A DNA stretch of 5,947 bases from Opitutales bacterium UBA7389 (lineage in GTDB: Bacteria > Verrucomicrobiota > Verrucomicrobiia > Opitutales > Opitutaceae): contig DKNL01000148.1 in the NCBI GenBank assembly GCA_002474325.1, forward strand, positions 1 to 5,947. The letters run 5' to 3'. The position numbers and the translations under genes were made by a program. The notes beneath the pieces were generated by a model. The model ran no database searches. It was given only the letters and a program-made list of their open reading frames with translations, and was not told the DNA's origin. Below are positions 1-5,947 of this stretch, piece after piece (position 1 is the stretch's first letter; each line of letters opens with the position of its first letter).

Positions 1-95
1 CCACGTCCGCGTTGTCGTTTGATACCAGCGTCTCCTACGTTGCGATGGACCGCGACATCGTGGCCACAGCTCTAGATCAGTTTGATTGGTTGTGA
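1..95 (+). CDS. C-terminal end of an unidentified protein (cut by window edge)
   Basis: Reading from base 3, thirty codons run to a TGA at 93-95 and end in DRDIVATALDQFDWL. The other two plus-strand frames are less convincing: one stops at 20-22 and the other at 73-75 after an arginine- and proline-rich stretch unlike normal protein. The tail is acidic and amphipathic. I do not recognise the family, and thirty residues are too few to name one. The gene converges on the TonB-dependent receptor, with 63 bp between the two stop codons. The hairpin in that gap has its T-tract on the other strand, so it is primarily the receptor's terminator. Confidence 0.5.
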   Translation, partial: TSALSFDTSVSYVAMDRDIVATALDQFDWL

Positions 96-98
96 GTG

Positions 99-132
99 AA
101 AAAAACGGCGCGGCTCGTTTTGAGCCACGCCG
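99..132 (-). terminator. Intrinsic terminator of the TonB-dependent receptor gene
   Basis: On the minus strand an 11-bp stem (CGGCGTGGCTC with GAGCCGCGCCG) closes a five-base loop (AAAAC), and seven T follow directly at 105-99. All pairs are Watson-Crick except one G-U. It starts 27 bases beyond the receptor stop codon. Read on the plus strand, the same hairpin has a C-A mismatch and no T-tract after it, so it should act mainly on the minus-strand gene. Confidence 0.9.
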
Positions 133-158
133 CTGAAAAGCTTAGTCGAGATTAAACC

Positions 159-3152
159 TTAGAATCGGAAAGACGCCCTCAAGCGGATATCCCGGCGATT
201 GGGCAGGATATATCTTAGCGCATTTTGCCCGCCATCCGATCTAGGAATATCCAATCGAGTGATGGAAAGCTCGTCTTCATCGAAGAGATTCTTGACGTTC
301 AACTGGAGATCCAGGGTGTAGTTATCGAATCGTTTTTGCCAGCCGACCACGGCATCGTAGAAAAGCCAGCTGTTGAACGTGTTGCCACCAAATCCAGGAT
401 GATAGCGGCCATCCGTGTAACGAGCGCCGCCACCGACTCGGAAGTTCTTTAGAGGGCCCTCATCAAAGGTGTAGTTGGTGAACATGCTCCACTTCTCCTG
501 ACGTTGCCCGACGGCCAATCCTCCGACAAGGGCCTGCATGTCGGCGGCCGATTGCTCGATAGCGGCGATGGCGTCTCCGACAGTGGCGTCATCCGCCAAG
601 TTCATGTCATTTCCAAATCCGGGGGCATCAAAGAGCGGTTCGCTGGAGAACTGCTGGAAGAATGACTTGCCCGTGGATCCTCCCCACCAAGGATTGAACT
701 CGGGAAGATTGGCTCCCAAAGTCACCTCCGTGTCGGAATAGTTGAATATGGCTCGCCAATTGTCGGTGAGATTTCCGACCATGGTGAATTCAAAGCCCTC
801 GCTCGCTTCCGACCGAGTGGCCACTTCAGCGGTCATATTCTGCGCTTCGTTGACGGCATTGGTGATGAGCTCCGAATCTTCCAGCTGGTTGTAGAGCTGT
901 TTTATCCCTCCAATCACATTGCCGCTAGCCCAAGAAGGGAAGGAGCTGATGTTGTTGGACGAGGTTTCAAAGAACGCCGCCTTCAGGAACACCTTGCCTC
1001 CTAGAGCACTGTAGGTGACACCGATATCCTCGTTTTTTCCATTAGGCACGGGATTGATGCCGCCCGTTTCCCCGGGAGGGCCGATTATGTCTTTGTCGGA
1101 AAAGTCCGATATGCCGGCGTTTGTGGAGGAATTGTAGGTCAGGGAGAAATTTTCGTTAATGTGGTAAACGCCTCCGTAGGTCTCGGTCTCGCCGACGAAC
1201 TCCTGAACCAAGGCGTTCGAAACGTCTAATATGTCCCGTTGATTATTGAAGCTATTGTTCCTCCCGTTGCCGGCGGGGGAGAACAGGTAGAAATCATCCT
1301 CCCGGTAGCCGTAGGTCAAAACCAGCCTATCATTGAGGAAGTAGCTCTGGCCGGCGGCCATCAAGGCGTCGATACCCGACTGTTCGCCCTTTACGCGGAG
1401 GGTCGCCCAATCCGCAGTCAGCGTTTTCATCTGCCCGTCCGGCGTGCCCGGAAACTGGTTGGAGTACCAGAGGCTGCTGAAAGGTACGGTCGTGGTAATG
1501 CTTCCTGCTTCACCGTCCCAGTCGCTCCCGTAGCCGACGCCCGGGAAGGTCCCGACTCGATAGTCCGCCACGTCCGTAGGATCATCGAGGTAGTGCCGCA
1601 CATGAACGCGGTTTCGTCCATTCCAAGGGGTTCGGTTGAAGGGACCGCCGTAAGGTCTTCCACTGCTGTCGGTTAGGCCCCAGTTGTCCGTGTCGTTCCA
1701 GACCAAATTTTGCGATAAACGGCGCAAGGGAACGCGATCGCGACTCTGAACCATGGCTGCCAAGCGGTGGTTGCCCATCCAGCCATCGGTGTTGATCTCA
1801 TGAGAGATCGTGCCTCGAATGTAGTCGTCGGTGAAGTAGCGGAAGTCGCGCTCGAGCCGAGATTCAAAAAAGATCCGCCCGGCATTGGGGTTGGGCGAAC
1901 CGTCAGCCAAGGTGGGATTGGGGTCCCCTTCCATTGAGACGTCGCCGCCCATTCTGTGGCTGAAGCGATCGGTCTCGTATTTTGCCCACGCCAATTCCAC
2001 GAAGGTGTTCTCGCCCAGCTTCTGGGACACGTTCGCCGACATCATGCGAATGTCGCGGGCGCCCCGCATCAAGAGGGGGCCTGACGCGGACGCGTACACA
2101 GGAACCGTGATCGTGCCTTCCCCAGCGGGATCGTTGAGAACGTTGGTCTCGAAGGTGAAGGGTGTATCGATGGAATTGGGGTTCAGCGTTCGGGCGGCGC
2201 CGGAGTAGTTGGCGATCGTGCCCGTATTGTCGACGTAGGAGATGCGCCCATAGGTGCTTCCCCCGGCAAAGGACCCGTTCACACCTTGATCAGCGCCGAC
2301 CCCCTCCCCGACCAAGGGGCGTCCATTAGCAAGCCATACGGATACATCATCAGTGACGCTGAAAAACTGGGTTGGCTGGTCAATGACGTCTGCATACTCA
2401 TACTCGAAATCGATGACCGTGTTCTCCAGGGGACGATACTGAATGGCCGCGTGCCAACGATCGTCTCGACGAGCGACCCAAGGCCGTTCGTTTTCTCCAT
2501 TTTCATTGTGCAGCAGGTTTACACGAAGGGCGAGCTTGCCATCGAGAAGCACTTTGTTGGCGTCAAGGTGGGCCCGAAATCGATCGGCATCGCCGACGGT
2601 AACGTTAAAAGTCGTGAATTCACGACCGAAGGTTGGCTTCTTGGTCGATGTGTTGATCAATCCACCCGCTTTGGCGATACCGAAGAGAATCGAGTTCGGG
2701 CCGCGGGATTCATCCACGCGCTCGATATTGTAAACATCCTGATCGATGCTGTAGGCGAAGTAGTTTCGAGACAAATCCGCATCGATACCGCGGATACGGT
2801 AGCGAGCGTCGAACGCCGTCAGCTGATTCGCCGATCCCGTACCATCGTCCTGCGACAATTCAGGGGTCATATTGACCGAGTAGTCCAGCGCGTCCTCGAC
2901 ACTGTCCGCCGAAATGTCGGACATGAACTCGCTGGTGTAGACCGATAGCGGCGCGGGCGTGTCTTTCAAGCGGGAGTTGAGTCGACTGCCCGCCAAAGTA
3001 TTTTGAGCCGCATAGCCGACATCGCCGGATACGTCGACGCTGAAGGGCGAGAGTTCGTAGACGTCTTGTTCGCTTTGTGCGAATAGGAACCCGGAGGATC
3101 CTAGGATACCGAGGGATGCAAGTCCTCGTAGGAGTTTATTAGTTCGCTTCAT
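159..3152 (-). CDS. TonB-dependent outer-membrane receptor (verrucomicrobial type)
   Basis: This is a 997-residue outer-membrane transporter that would import a bulky nutrient using energy passed on by TonB-ExbB-ExbD. Residues 1-26 form a signal peptide: a basic start (MKRTNKLLR), a hydrophobic core and a cleavage region near LFAQ. A TonB-box-like segment, VYELSPFSV, follows at about 31-39. The plug domain spans roughly 64-175, with the typical RYRIRGI (117-123), IERVDESRGPNSILFG (143-158) and GGLINTSTKKP (163-173) motifs. The rest is a beta-barrel ending in ...IRLRASFRF, with the terminal Phe expected by the barrel-assembly machinery. There is no N-terminal carboxypeptidase-like domain and no SusD partner nearby, so it is not a standard Bacteroidetes SusC. 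The frame is open to an ATG at 3263, but the start at 3152 is chosen because it begins exactly at the signal peptide. No good Shine-Dalgarno precedes it. The substrate cannot be read from sequence; carbohydrate or siderophore are both possible. Confidence 0.93.
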   Translation of the reverse strand: MKRTNKLLRGLASLGILGSSGFLFAQSEQDVYELSPFSVDVSGDVGYAAQNTLAGSRLNSRLKDTPAPLSVYTSEFMSDISADSVEDALDYSVNMTPELSQDDGTGSANQLTAFDARYRIRGIDADLSRNYFAYSIDQDVYNIERVDESRGPNSILFGIAKAGGLINTSTKKPTFGREFTTFNVTVGDADRFRAHLDANKVLLDGKLALRVNLLHNENGENERPWVARRDDRWHAAIQYRPLENTVIDFEYEYADVIDQPTQFFSVTDDVSVWLANGRPLVGEGVGADQGVNGSFAGGSTYGRISYVDNTGTIANYSGAARTLNPNSIDTPFTFETNVLNDPAGEGTITVPVYASASGPLLMRGARDIRMMSANVSQKLGENTFVELAWAKYETDRFSHRMGGDVSMEGDPNPTLADGSPNPNAGRIFFESRLERDFRYFTDDYIRGTISHEINTDGWMGNHRLAAMVQSRDRVPLRRLSQNLVWNDTDNWGLTDSSGRPYGGPFNRTPWNGRNRVHVRHYLDDPTDVADYRVGTFPGVGYGSDWDGEAGSITTTVPFSSLWYSNQFPGTPDGQMKTLTADWATLRVKGEQSGIDALMAAGQSYFLNDRLVLTYGYREDDFYLFSPAGNGRNNSFNNQRDILDVSNALVQEFVGETETYGGVYHINENFSLTYNSSTNAGISDFSDKDIIGPPGETGGINPVPNGKNEDIGVTYSALGGKVFLKAAFFETSSNNISSFPSWASGNVIGGIKQLYNQLEDSELITNAVNEAQNMTAEVATRSEASEGFEFTMVGNLTDNWRAIFNYSDTEVTLGANLPEFNPWWGGSTGKSFFQQFSSEPLFDAPGFGNDMNLADDATVGDAIAAIEQSAADMQALVGGLAVGQRQEKWSMFTNYTFDEGPLKNFRVGGGARYTDGRYHPGFGGNTFNSWLFYDAVVGWQKRFDNYTLDLQLNVKNLFDEDELSITRLDIPRSDGGQNALRYILPNRRDIRLRASFRF

Positions 3153-3410
3153 AAGATACAGTAGGTTAGCATTGCTATGTGATAGAAAATTTGAGGACTG
3201 GCGGAATGGCCTGGTCGGGAACGGGTATTTTGCTCCCTGGAGAAAAGGGGGATTCAAAAGCATCTGGGTGGTCGCTAGTAACTCACGTTATACTAATACT
3301 ACGCTTTCAACTAAAACTGAAGTTGTAAGGGTAAAATTTATATGTTTAGAGGCAGGGGGGCTAGGGTAGGCTGAAACCTTCGAATTAGTTTCACAAGCTT
3401 AAATACAGAT
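3153..3410. other. AT-rich spacer: receptor leader and probable element/host junction
   Basis: This 258-bp stretch lies between the receptor start and the truncated integrase stop. I find no convincing gene in it. The minus-strand frame beyond the integrase stop meets a second stop four codons later and shows no integrase catalytic motifs (no R, HxxR or Y boxes). The half near the receptor must hold its promoter and leader. The half near 3300-3410 is noticeably AT-rich and could contain the scar of the deletion that removed the integrase 3' half. No copy of the tRNA-Thr 3' end, which would mark an attachment site, is visible here. Confidence 0.5.
3287..3315 (-). promoter_or_regulatory. Weak candidate promoter for the TonB-dependent receptor
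   Basis: On the minus strand TATAAC (3292-3287) resembles a -10 box. The best upstream partner at normal spacing is TTTTAG or TTAGTT, 16 to 18 bases away, which is a poor -35. A better-looking TTGAAA lies only 12 bases upstream. If used, transcription would begin near 3280 and leave a leader of about 130 bases before the receptor ATG. I see no recognisable riboswitch core or B12 box in that leader. Confidence 0.25.
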
Positions 3411-3980
3411 TTAACTTATGTTTTCAGCCGCAAGACCCTTGGCGACTGCCATATCAAGAATCACCGATAAAACGCTAATCGTTCTATTCACCGTGTAAGC
3501 ACTGTTGCCCTTCCGCGCACTTTTGGCCCCCGGTGCGACAAAGTTAGTACCATCAGCCTTGAGTCGTCTTATCCATTCAACTACCTCGCCTATCTCAAGG
3601 TTCATTGGCTTTTTGCCCTCTATCCCAGGCAAGGTTTTGACGATCCGTTTTATCGCATAGACCCTGCCCTGTTTAGTCGCACGACTGATGTCCTGATCTA
3701 ATCTAGTCTTCTCTTTGTATTCATCAAATAGTGATCCAAAAGTCTCTAGGCTAACTTCCTTTTTTGGAGCCACAGATCGCAGCTTCTCAACCTCCAGCAT
3801 CTTGGCGTTTCTCCGCCTAACGGCCACCTTGTAATCTGAGGTTTTCAAGGGCGTCCGGACCTGCTTACCGTTAAGCTTGTAGAGGATATAGTACTCCTTG
3901 GTCCTATCGTACCTAACGAGGTTAGGCGTCCGCGTCTTTGAATAAGTGTAAGGGTCTTTGTGAGTTTCCGTAACCGCCAT
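3411..3980 (-). pseudogene. Truncated tyrosine recombinase (phage/island integrase), catalytic domain missing
   Basis: This is a 189-residue remnant of a site-specific integrase. Residues 22-68 resemble an N-terminal arm-site DNA-binding domain (YYILYKLNGKQVRTPLKTSD, then a basic helix). Residues 78-187 are the SAM-like core-binding domain, ending in the typical helix TVNRTISVLSVILDMAVAKG and then LAAENIS and a TAA stop. Full-length relatives are roughly twice this size and continue after 'GL.AENP' into the catalytic domain with the R..K..HxxR..Y residues, none of which is present here or in the following 258 bp. It is therefore very unlikely to recombine DNA. The ATG at 3980 is supported by an in-frame TAA 15 bases upstream and a weak AGAG. 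The gene is co-oriented with tRNA-Thr and starts 74 bp past its 3' end, the normal place for the integrase of a tRNA-targeting element. It could still be expressed as a DNA-binding fragment. Confidence 0.85.
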
Positions 3981-4000
3981 AATCTCTAACGGTTACGGAA
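3966..4000. repeat. Perfect 11-bp inverted repeat around the integrase start codon
   Basis: The arms TTCCGTAACCG (3966-3976) and CGGTTACGGAA (3990-4000) are exact reverse complements separated by 13 bases. The integrase ATG (3980-3978) and its weak AGAG both fall in the spacer, and one arm encodes residues A2-V-T-E. It could be an operator for autorepression or a repressor, an integrase arm-type or core-type binding site, or an mRNA hairpin presenting the start codon in its loop. The sequence alone does not decide between these. Confidence 0.8.
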
Positions 4001-4027
4001 GTCAAATCGCCATTTCTTACGTTTTCA

Positions 4028-4052
4028 TAAACCCCTACCTATTAAAGGTTTA
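4028..4052. repeat. Small inverted repeat just past the tRNA-Thr 3' end
   Basis: TAAACC (4028-4033) and GGTTTA (4047-4052) form a 6-bp perfect inverted repeat with a 13-base spacer, beginning two bases beyond the tRNA-Thr CCA. On the tRNA strand it could fold as a weak hairpin, but it is AT-rich and has no T-tract, so it is a poor terminator. I see no better terminator for tRNA-Thr, so transcription may continue into the integrase remnant. Confidence 0.3.
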
Positions 4053-4054
4053 AA

Positions 4055-4130
4055 TGGAGCCGCCCATCGGAATCGAACCGACGACCTATTCATTACGAGT
4101 GAATTGCTCTACCGACTGAGCTAGGGCGGC
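4055..4130 (-). tRNA. tRNA-Thr (anticodon CGT)
   Basis: This is a complete 76-nt cloverleaf with CCA encoded in the gene. The acceptor stem GCCGCCC pairs fully with GGGCGGC, and the discriminator base is U. The D stem is GCTC/GAGC. The anticodon stem ATTCA/TGAAT holds the loop CTCGTAA, giving anticodon CGT, which reads ACG threonine codons. The T stem GTCGG/CCGAT has one G-U and the loop TTCGATT. The truncated integrase lies immediately past its 3' end, so this gene probably served as the attachment site of the decayed element; the 3' half is intact, as expected if the element restored it. Confidence 0.97.
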
Positions 4131-4200
4131 GTCCAAGTTCGGGGGATGCTGCGGGCACGCAATTGAAAGGCAAGCGGAAAACGAGAAGTCCTTTGACTCT

Positions 4201-4222
4201 TTCGAGTAAATATTTTCTCGAA
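4201..4222. repeat. Inverted repeat between tRNA-Thr and the dihydroorotase-like gene
   Basis: TTCGAG (4201-4206) and CTCGAA (4217-4222) flank the ten-base AT-rich spacer TAAATATTTT. The repeat sits in the 139-bp divergent intergenic region that must contain promoters for both tRNA-Thr (minus) and the amidohydrolase (plus). A TTGACT at 4193-4198 is a good -35 by itself, but no -10 is found at 16-18 bases. The repeat could be a regulator site, but six-base arms are near chance. Confidence 0.25.
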
Positions 4223-4269
4223 CTTGTAAGGAACTCCCGCAACCTTTCAAGGCAAAGATTTAACGCCGC

Positions 4270-5697
4270 GTGATCTCAGACAAAAAATCCATCCGCTTTC
4301 ATTGCCAAAAAATTCACCTCGACTCAGGCGAACTCGCCAGCGGCGAAATCAGTTGCACTCACGGAGAGCCCATAGAACTTTTCCTAGGAGAGAAAACATC
4401 CGAAAGTATTAAGCTTTCCGATACGACTCATCTGGCCCCTGGCCGAGTAGATCCGCACGTCCACTTCCGAGAATCAGCTATACCCACGCCCGAAGAGCAT
4501 GCGGAGCACGGACCCGCTGATACCGACTACCAATTGCTCGTCGACAATATCCGCAAAGCGAATAGCAGCTATTCAATCAGATCCGGCTGCTTGTCCGCCC
4601 TCAAAGGCGGTGTCAGTATCGTCGGAGCCATGGGTAACACTCCTTGGGGTCCGGTGGGACCCTACCGGCATCAACGGACTCAAGAGCATTACGACAAACA
4701 GGGCCTGATTCCGATTATTGTTTGGCCTCGCATGGAACCTGGAGCCGCTCCCGTACCTAACCATGAAGGGAAAGATTTCGGATCGACCTTTGGGGGATCG
4801 GGTCTCACGGGCCAGATACGGGAAAACATGTATGTCTTATGGAAGGGGGAAGCAGTCTCCTATCACAATGATCAAGCAAGAGCCGATGAATCCATTGAAG
4901 ACTTCAGGGATCGGCTCCACCCTGACGAACGACTCCTGCACCACCAATATTTCGATAGCTCCACCGTCTTGGCCTGCCAGAAAGAAACCATGGATATCGC
5001 CGAATCCGCAGGAGTATCCAGTTTGCTAGCACGTCATATTCCAACCGGTCCCGCCCTCCAGCAGGTTCTCGATCGGTCTAAATCGGCGTCATTTAAACTC
5101 CCCGCAGAAGTCGGTCTAGACTTTATGTATTGGAATCAAGATCGACTATTGCAGCAAAAAAGAGAAACCGCTCTTATAAACTACCGCCGACCCGCCCACC
5201 CGAATCGAGAAGATCAATTGGCCCTAATAGATCTTACGCTTGAGACCGTCCGCGATGGATACGCGATTTTCTTCGGTAGCGATCACGCACCCCATTCACG
5301 GGAAACCAAGGAGTTCCACAACGGACTACCTGGCAGCCCGGGAACCCGCAATATCGAGCATAGCCTGCAATTGTATTGTGAGCTGGTGACCCATTATGGT
5401 TACACCTGGGCAGACATAGATCGACTCGCAGCTATCAATCCAGCCAAACATGTCGCCCAATTCTACAAATTCCCCTACGAAATCGGCACCTTGAAAACAG
5501 GAGCCATGGCCAATATGGCCATCTTCGATCCGGAAGCCCCCTACCAAGTTGACGAATCGGCCTTGACCTCCGAGCTCAAGGATCCTGAGTATCACAGTGC
5601 CATGACTGGCGAGAAAGGACTGCACGGCCAACCGCTTTTCACCGTCGCCAACGGTCGAGTCTTCAAGGTCGACAAAGGTATTAAGGTATTGAATTAG
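4270..5697 (+). CDS. Dihydroorotase-like amidohydrolase
   Basis: This 475-residue metal-dependent amidohydrolase is probably the dihydroorotase step of pyrimidine synthesis (carbamoyl-aspartate to dihydroorotate, cytosolic). The metal-binding DPHVHFRE is at 61-68 (H63, H65), followed by a substrate-loop-like GNTP at 122-125 (N123, equivalent to the MPNT of dihydroorotases). Candidate metal histidines are H199 (YHND) and H256 (ARHIPTG). The catalytic Asp sits in SDHAPHS at 337-343 (D338), followed by K347 and F349. A late INPAK (389-393) and a C-terminal ANMAIFD (414-420) are typical of the family. It is longer than the usual 420-450 residues, and the bridging Asp (FxDDG) or carboxylated Lys is not obvious, so it is divergent. 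Hydantoinase or allantoinase activity is less likely but possible. The GTG start is forced: an in-frame TAA lies nine bases upstream and no in-frame ATG precedes the HxH motif. No strong Shine-Dalgarno is seen; an AAGG lies about 17 bases upstream. Confidence 0.85.
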   Translation: MISDKKSIRFHCQKIHLDSGELASGEISCTHGEPIELFLGEKTSESIKLSDTTHLAPGRVDPHVHFRESAIPTPEEHAEHGPADTDYQLLVDNIRKANSSYSIRSGCLSALKGGVSIVGAMGNTPWGPVGPYRHQRTQEHYDKQGLIPIIVWPRMEPGAAPVPNHEGKDFGSTFGGSGLTGQIRENMYVLWKGEAVSYHNDQARADESIEDFRDRLHPDERLLHHQYFDSSTVLACQKETMDIAESAGVSSLLARHIPTGPALQQVLDRSKSASFKLPAEVGLDFMYWNQDRLLQQKRETALINYRRPAHPNREDQLALIDLTLETVRDGYAIFFGSDHAPHSRETKEFHNGLPGSPGTRNIEHSLQLYCELVTHYGYTWADIDRLAAINPAKHVAQFYKFPYEIGTLKTGAMANMAIFDPEAPYQVDESALTSELKDPEYHSAMTGEKGLHGQPLFTVANGRVFKVDKGIKVLN

Positions 5698-5706
5698 AAT
5701 CATTTG

Positions 5707-5745
5707 CCGTCACTAACTCATTTTCGCAAAAATGATCGTTGACGG
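5707..5745. repeat. Nested hairpin after the dihydroorotase-like gene
   Basis: An outer 6-bp stem CCGTCA (5707-5712) with TGACGG (5740-5745) encloses, after an internal loop, an inner 6-bp stem CATTTT (5719-5724) with AAAATG (5729-5734). It begins ten bases past the TAG stop of the dihydroorotase-like gene. No T-tract follows, so it is a weak candidate for an intrinsic terminator; it may instead protect the mRNA end. Its right arm overlaps the -35 box proposed for tRNA-Phe. Confidence 0.4.
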
Positions 5746-5766
5746 AATAGGCCGCCTTTCTATTGT
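5739..5766 (+). promoter_or_regulatory. Promoter of tRNA-Phe
   Basis: TTGACG (5739-5744) matches five of six -35 consensus bases and TATTGT (5761-5766) matches four of six -10 bases, with a 16-base spacer. Transcription would begin around 5773, giving a 5' leader of about 33 bases for RNase P to remove before the tRNA at 5806. Confidence 0.55.
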
Positions 5767-5805
5767 CCGAAATCTTTTCTAGGGAATGCTTAGAAAGAAA
5801 GGCGG
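5752..5805. repeat. 10-bp inverted repeat ending at the tRNA-Phe 5' end
   Basis: CCGCCTTTCT (5752-5761) and AGAAAGGCGG (5796-5805) are perfect reverse complements with a 34-base spacer. The left arm lies between the proposed -35 and -10 boxes of tRNA-Phe, and the right arm ends exactly one base before the mature tRNA. A transcript from that promoter would lack the left arm, so any role in tRNA transcription would be at the DNA level. A readthrough transcript from the upstream gene could form the hairpin. Confidence 0.45.
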
Positions 5806-5881
<76 letters not shown>

Positions 5882-5885
5882 TCTT

Positions 5886-5920
5886 ATAACCCCCTGTTTT
5901 TACAGGGGGTTATTCTTTTA
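5886..5920 (+). terminator. Intrinsic terminator of tRNA-Phe
   Basis: A perfect 12-bp stem, ATAACCCCCTGT (5886-5897) with ACAGGGGGTTAT (5902-5913), closes a TTTT loop and is followed by TCTTTTA. It begins five bases after the CCA. The remaining 27 bases of the window (5921-5947) show no gene. Confidence 0.9.
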
Positions 5921-5947
5921 TCCCTCGTGTAAGTGATTTAATATCAG

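Noticed and set aside
2286..2948. 220-residue open frame on the plus strand
   Set aside because: It lies wholly antisense to the plug and early barrel region of the receptor and shows no recognisable motifs; it is a shadow of the coding strand.
159..3263. Longer receptor starting at the ATG at 3263
   Set aside because: The extra 37 residues are not signal-peptide-like and would bury the clear signal peptide that begins at 3152.
3153..3280. Riboswitch (for example cobalamin) in the receptor leader
   Set aside because: No B12-box-like segment or conserved core could be recognised, and only short weak hairpins are visible.
3172..3369. 65-residue open frame on the plus strand
   Set aside because: It covers the receptor's upstream region, has no convincing ribosome-binding site and no family resemblance; kept as intergenic.
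3763..3774. TGGAGCC inside the integrase resembling the start of the tRNA-Thr 3' end, considered as an attachment-site repeat
   Set aside because: Only seven bases match the tRNA sequence (TGGAGCC); the match stops there and is expected by chance.
5326..5703. 125-residue open frame antisense to the dihydroorotase-like gene
   Set aside because: It is fully overlapped by the well-supported enzyme, including its conserved C-terminal motifs.

Overview
The window looks like chromosomal DNA of a verrucomicrobial bacterium, most likely class Opitutae (Puniceicoccales/Opitutales type). The main basis is the large TonB-dependent receptor, whose N-terminus (a VYELSPFSV segment, then GY.A..TLAGSRLN..LKDTPAPLSV) matches the style of the expanded receptor families in that group. 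The GC content appears moderate, and both tRNA genes encode their own CCA. The taxonomic call is inference from family resemblance, not from a search.

Layout, left to right. (1) Positions 1-95 hold the last 30 codons of a plus-strand gene cut off by the window edge. It is convergent with a minus-strand TonB-dependent outer-membrane receptor (159-3152), and a strong intrinsic terminator for the receptor lies between their ends. (2) Positions 3153-3410 are an AT-rich spacer that carries the receptor leader and probably one edge of a decayed mobile element. (3) At 3411-3980 (minus) is a tyrosine recombinase that stops after its core-binding domain and lacks the whole catalytic domain. It starts 74 bp past the 3' end of a co-oriented, intact tRNA-Thr(CGT) gene (4055-4130), the usual position of an integrase whose element targets a tRNA 3' end. 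An 11-bp perfect inverted repeat brackets its start codon. (4) At 4270-5697 (plus, GTG start) is a divergent dihydroorotase-like amidohydrolase. (5) At 5806-5881 (plus) is a tRNA-Phe(GAA) gene with a good promoter and a strong terminator. Its D, anticodon and T arms are sound, but only three of the seven acceptor-stem pairs can form.

The genes do not form one pathway. The receptor is a nutrient-import gene, the amidohydrolase is probably a pyrimidine-biosynthesis housekeeping gene, and the two tRNA genes are housekeeping loci, one of which carries the scar of an integrated element. I see no clear new multi-gene system. The points most worth a second look are the mispaired tRNA-Phe acceptor stem, the catalytic-domain-less integrase beside tRNA-Thr, and the inverted repeat around its start codon.
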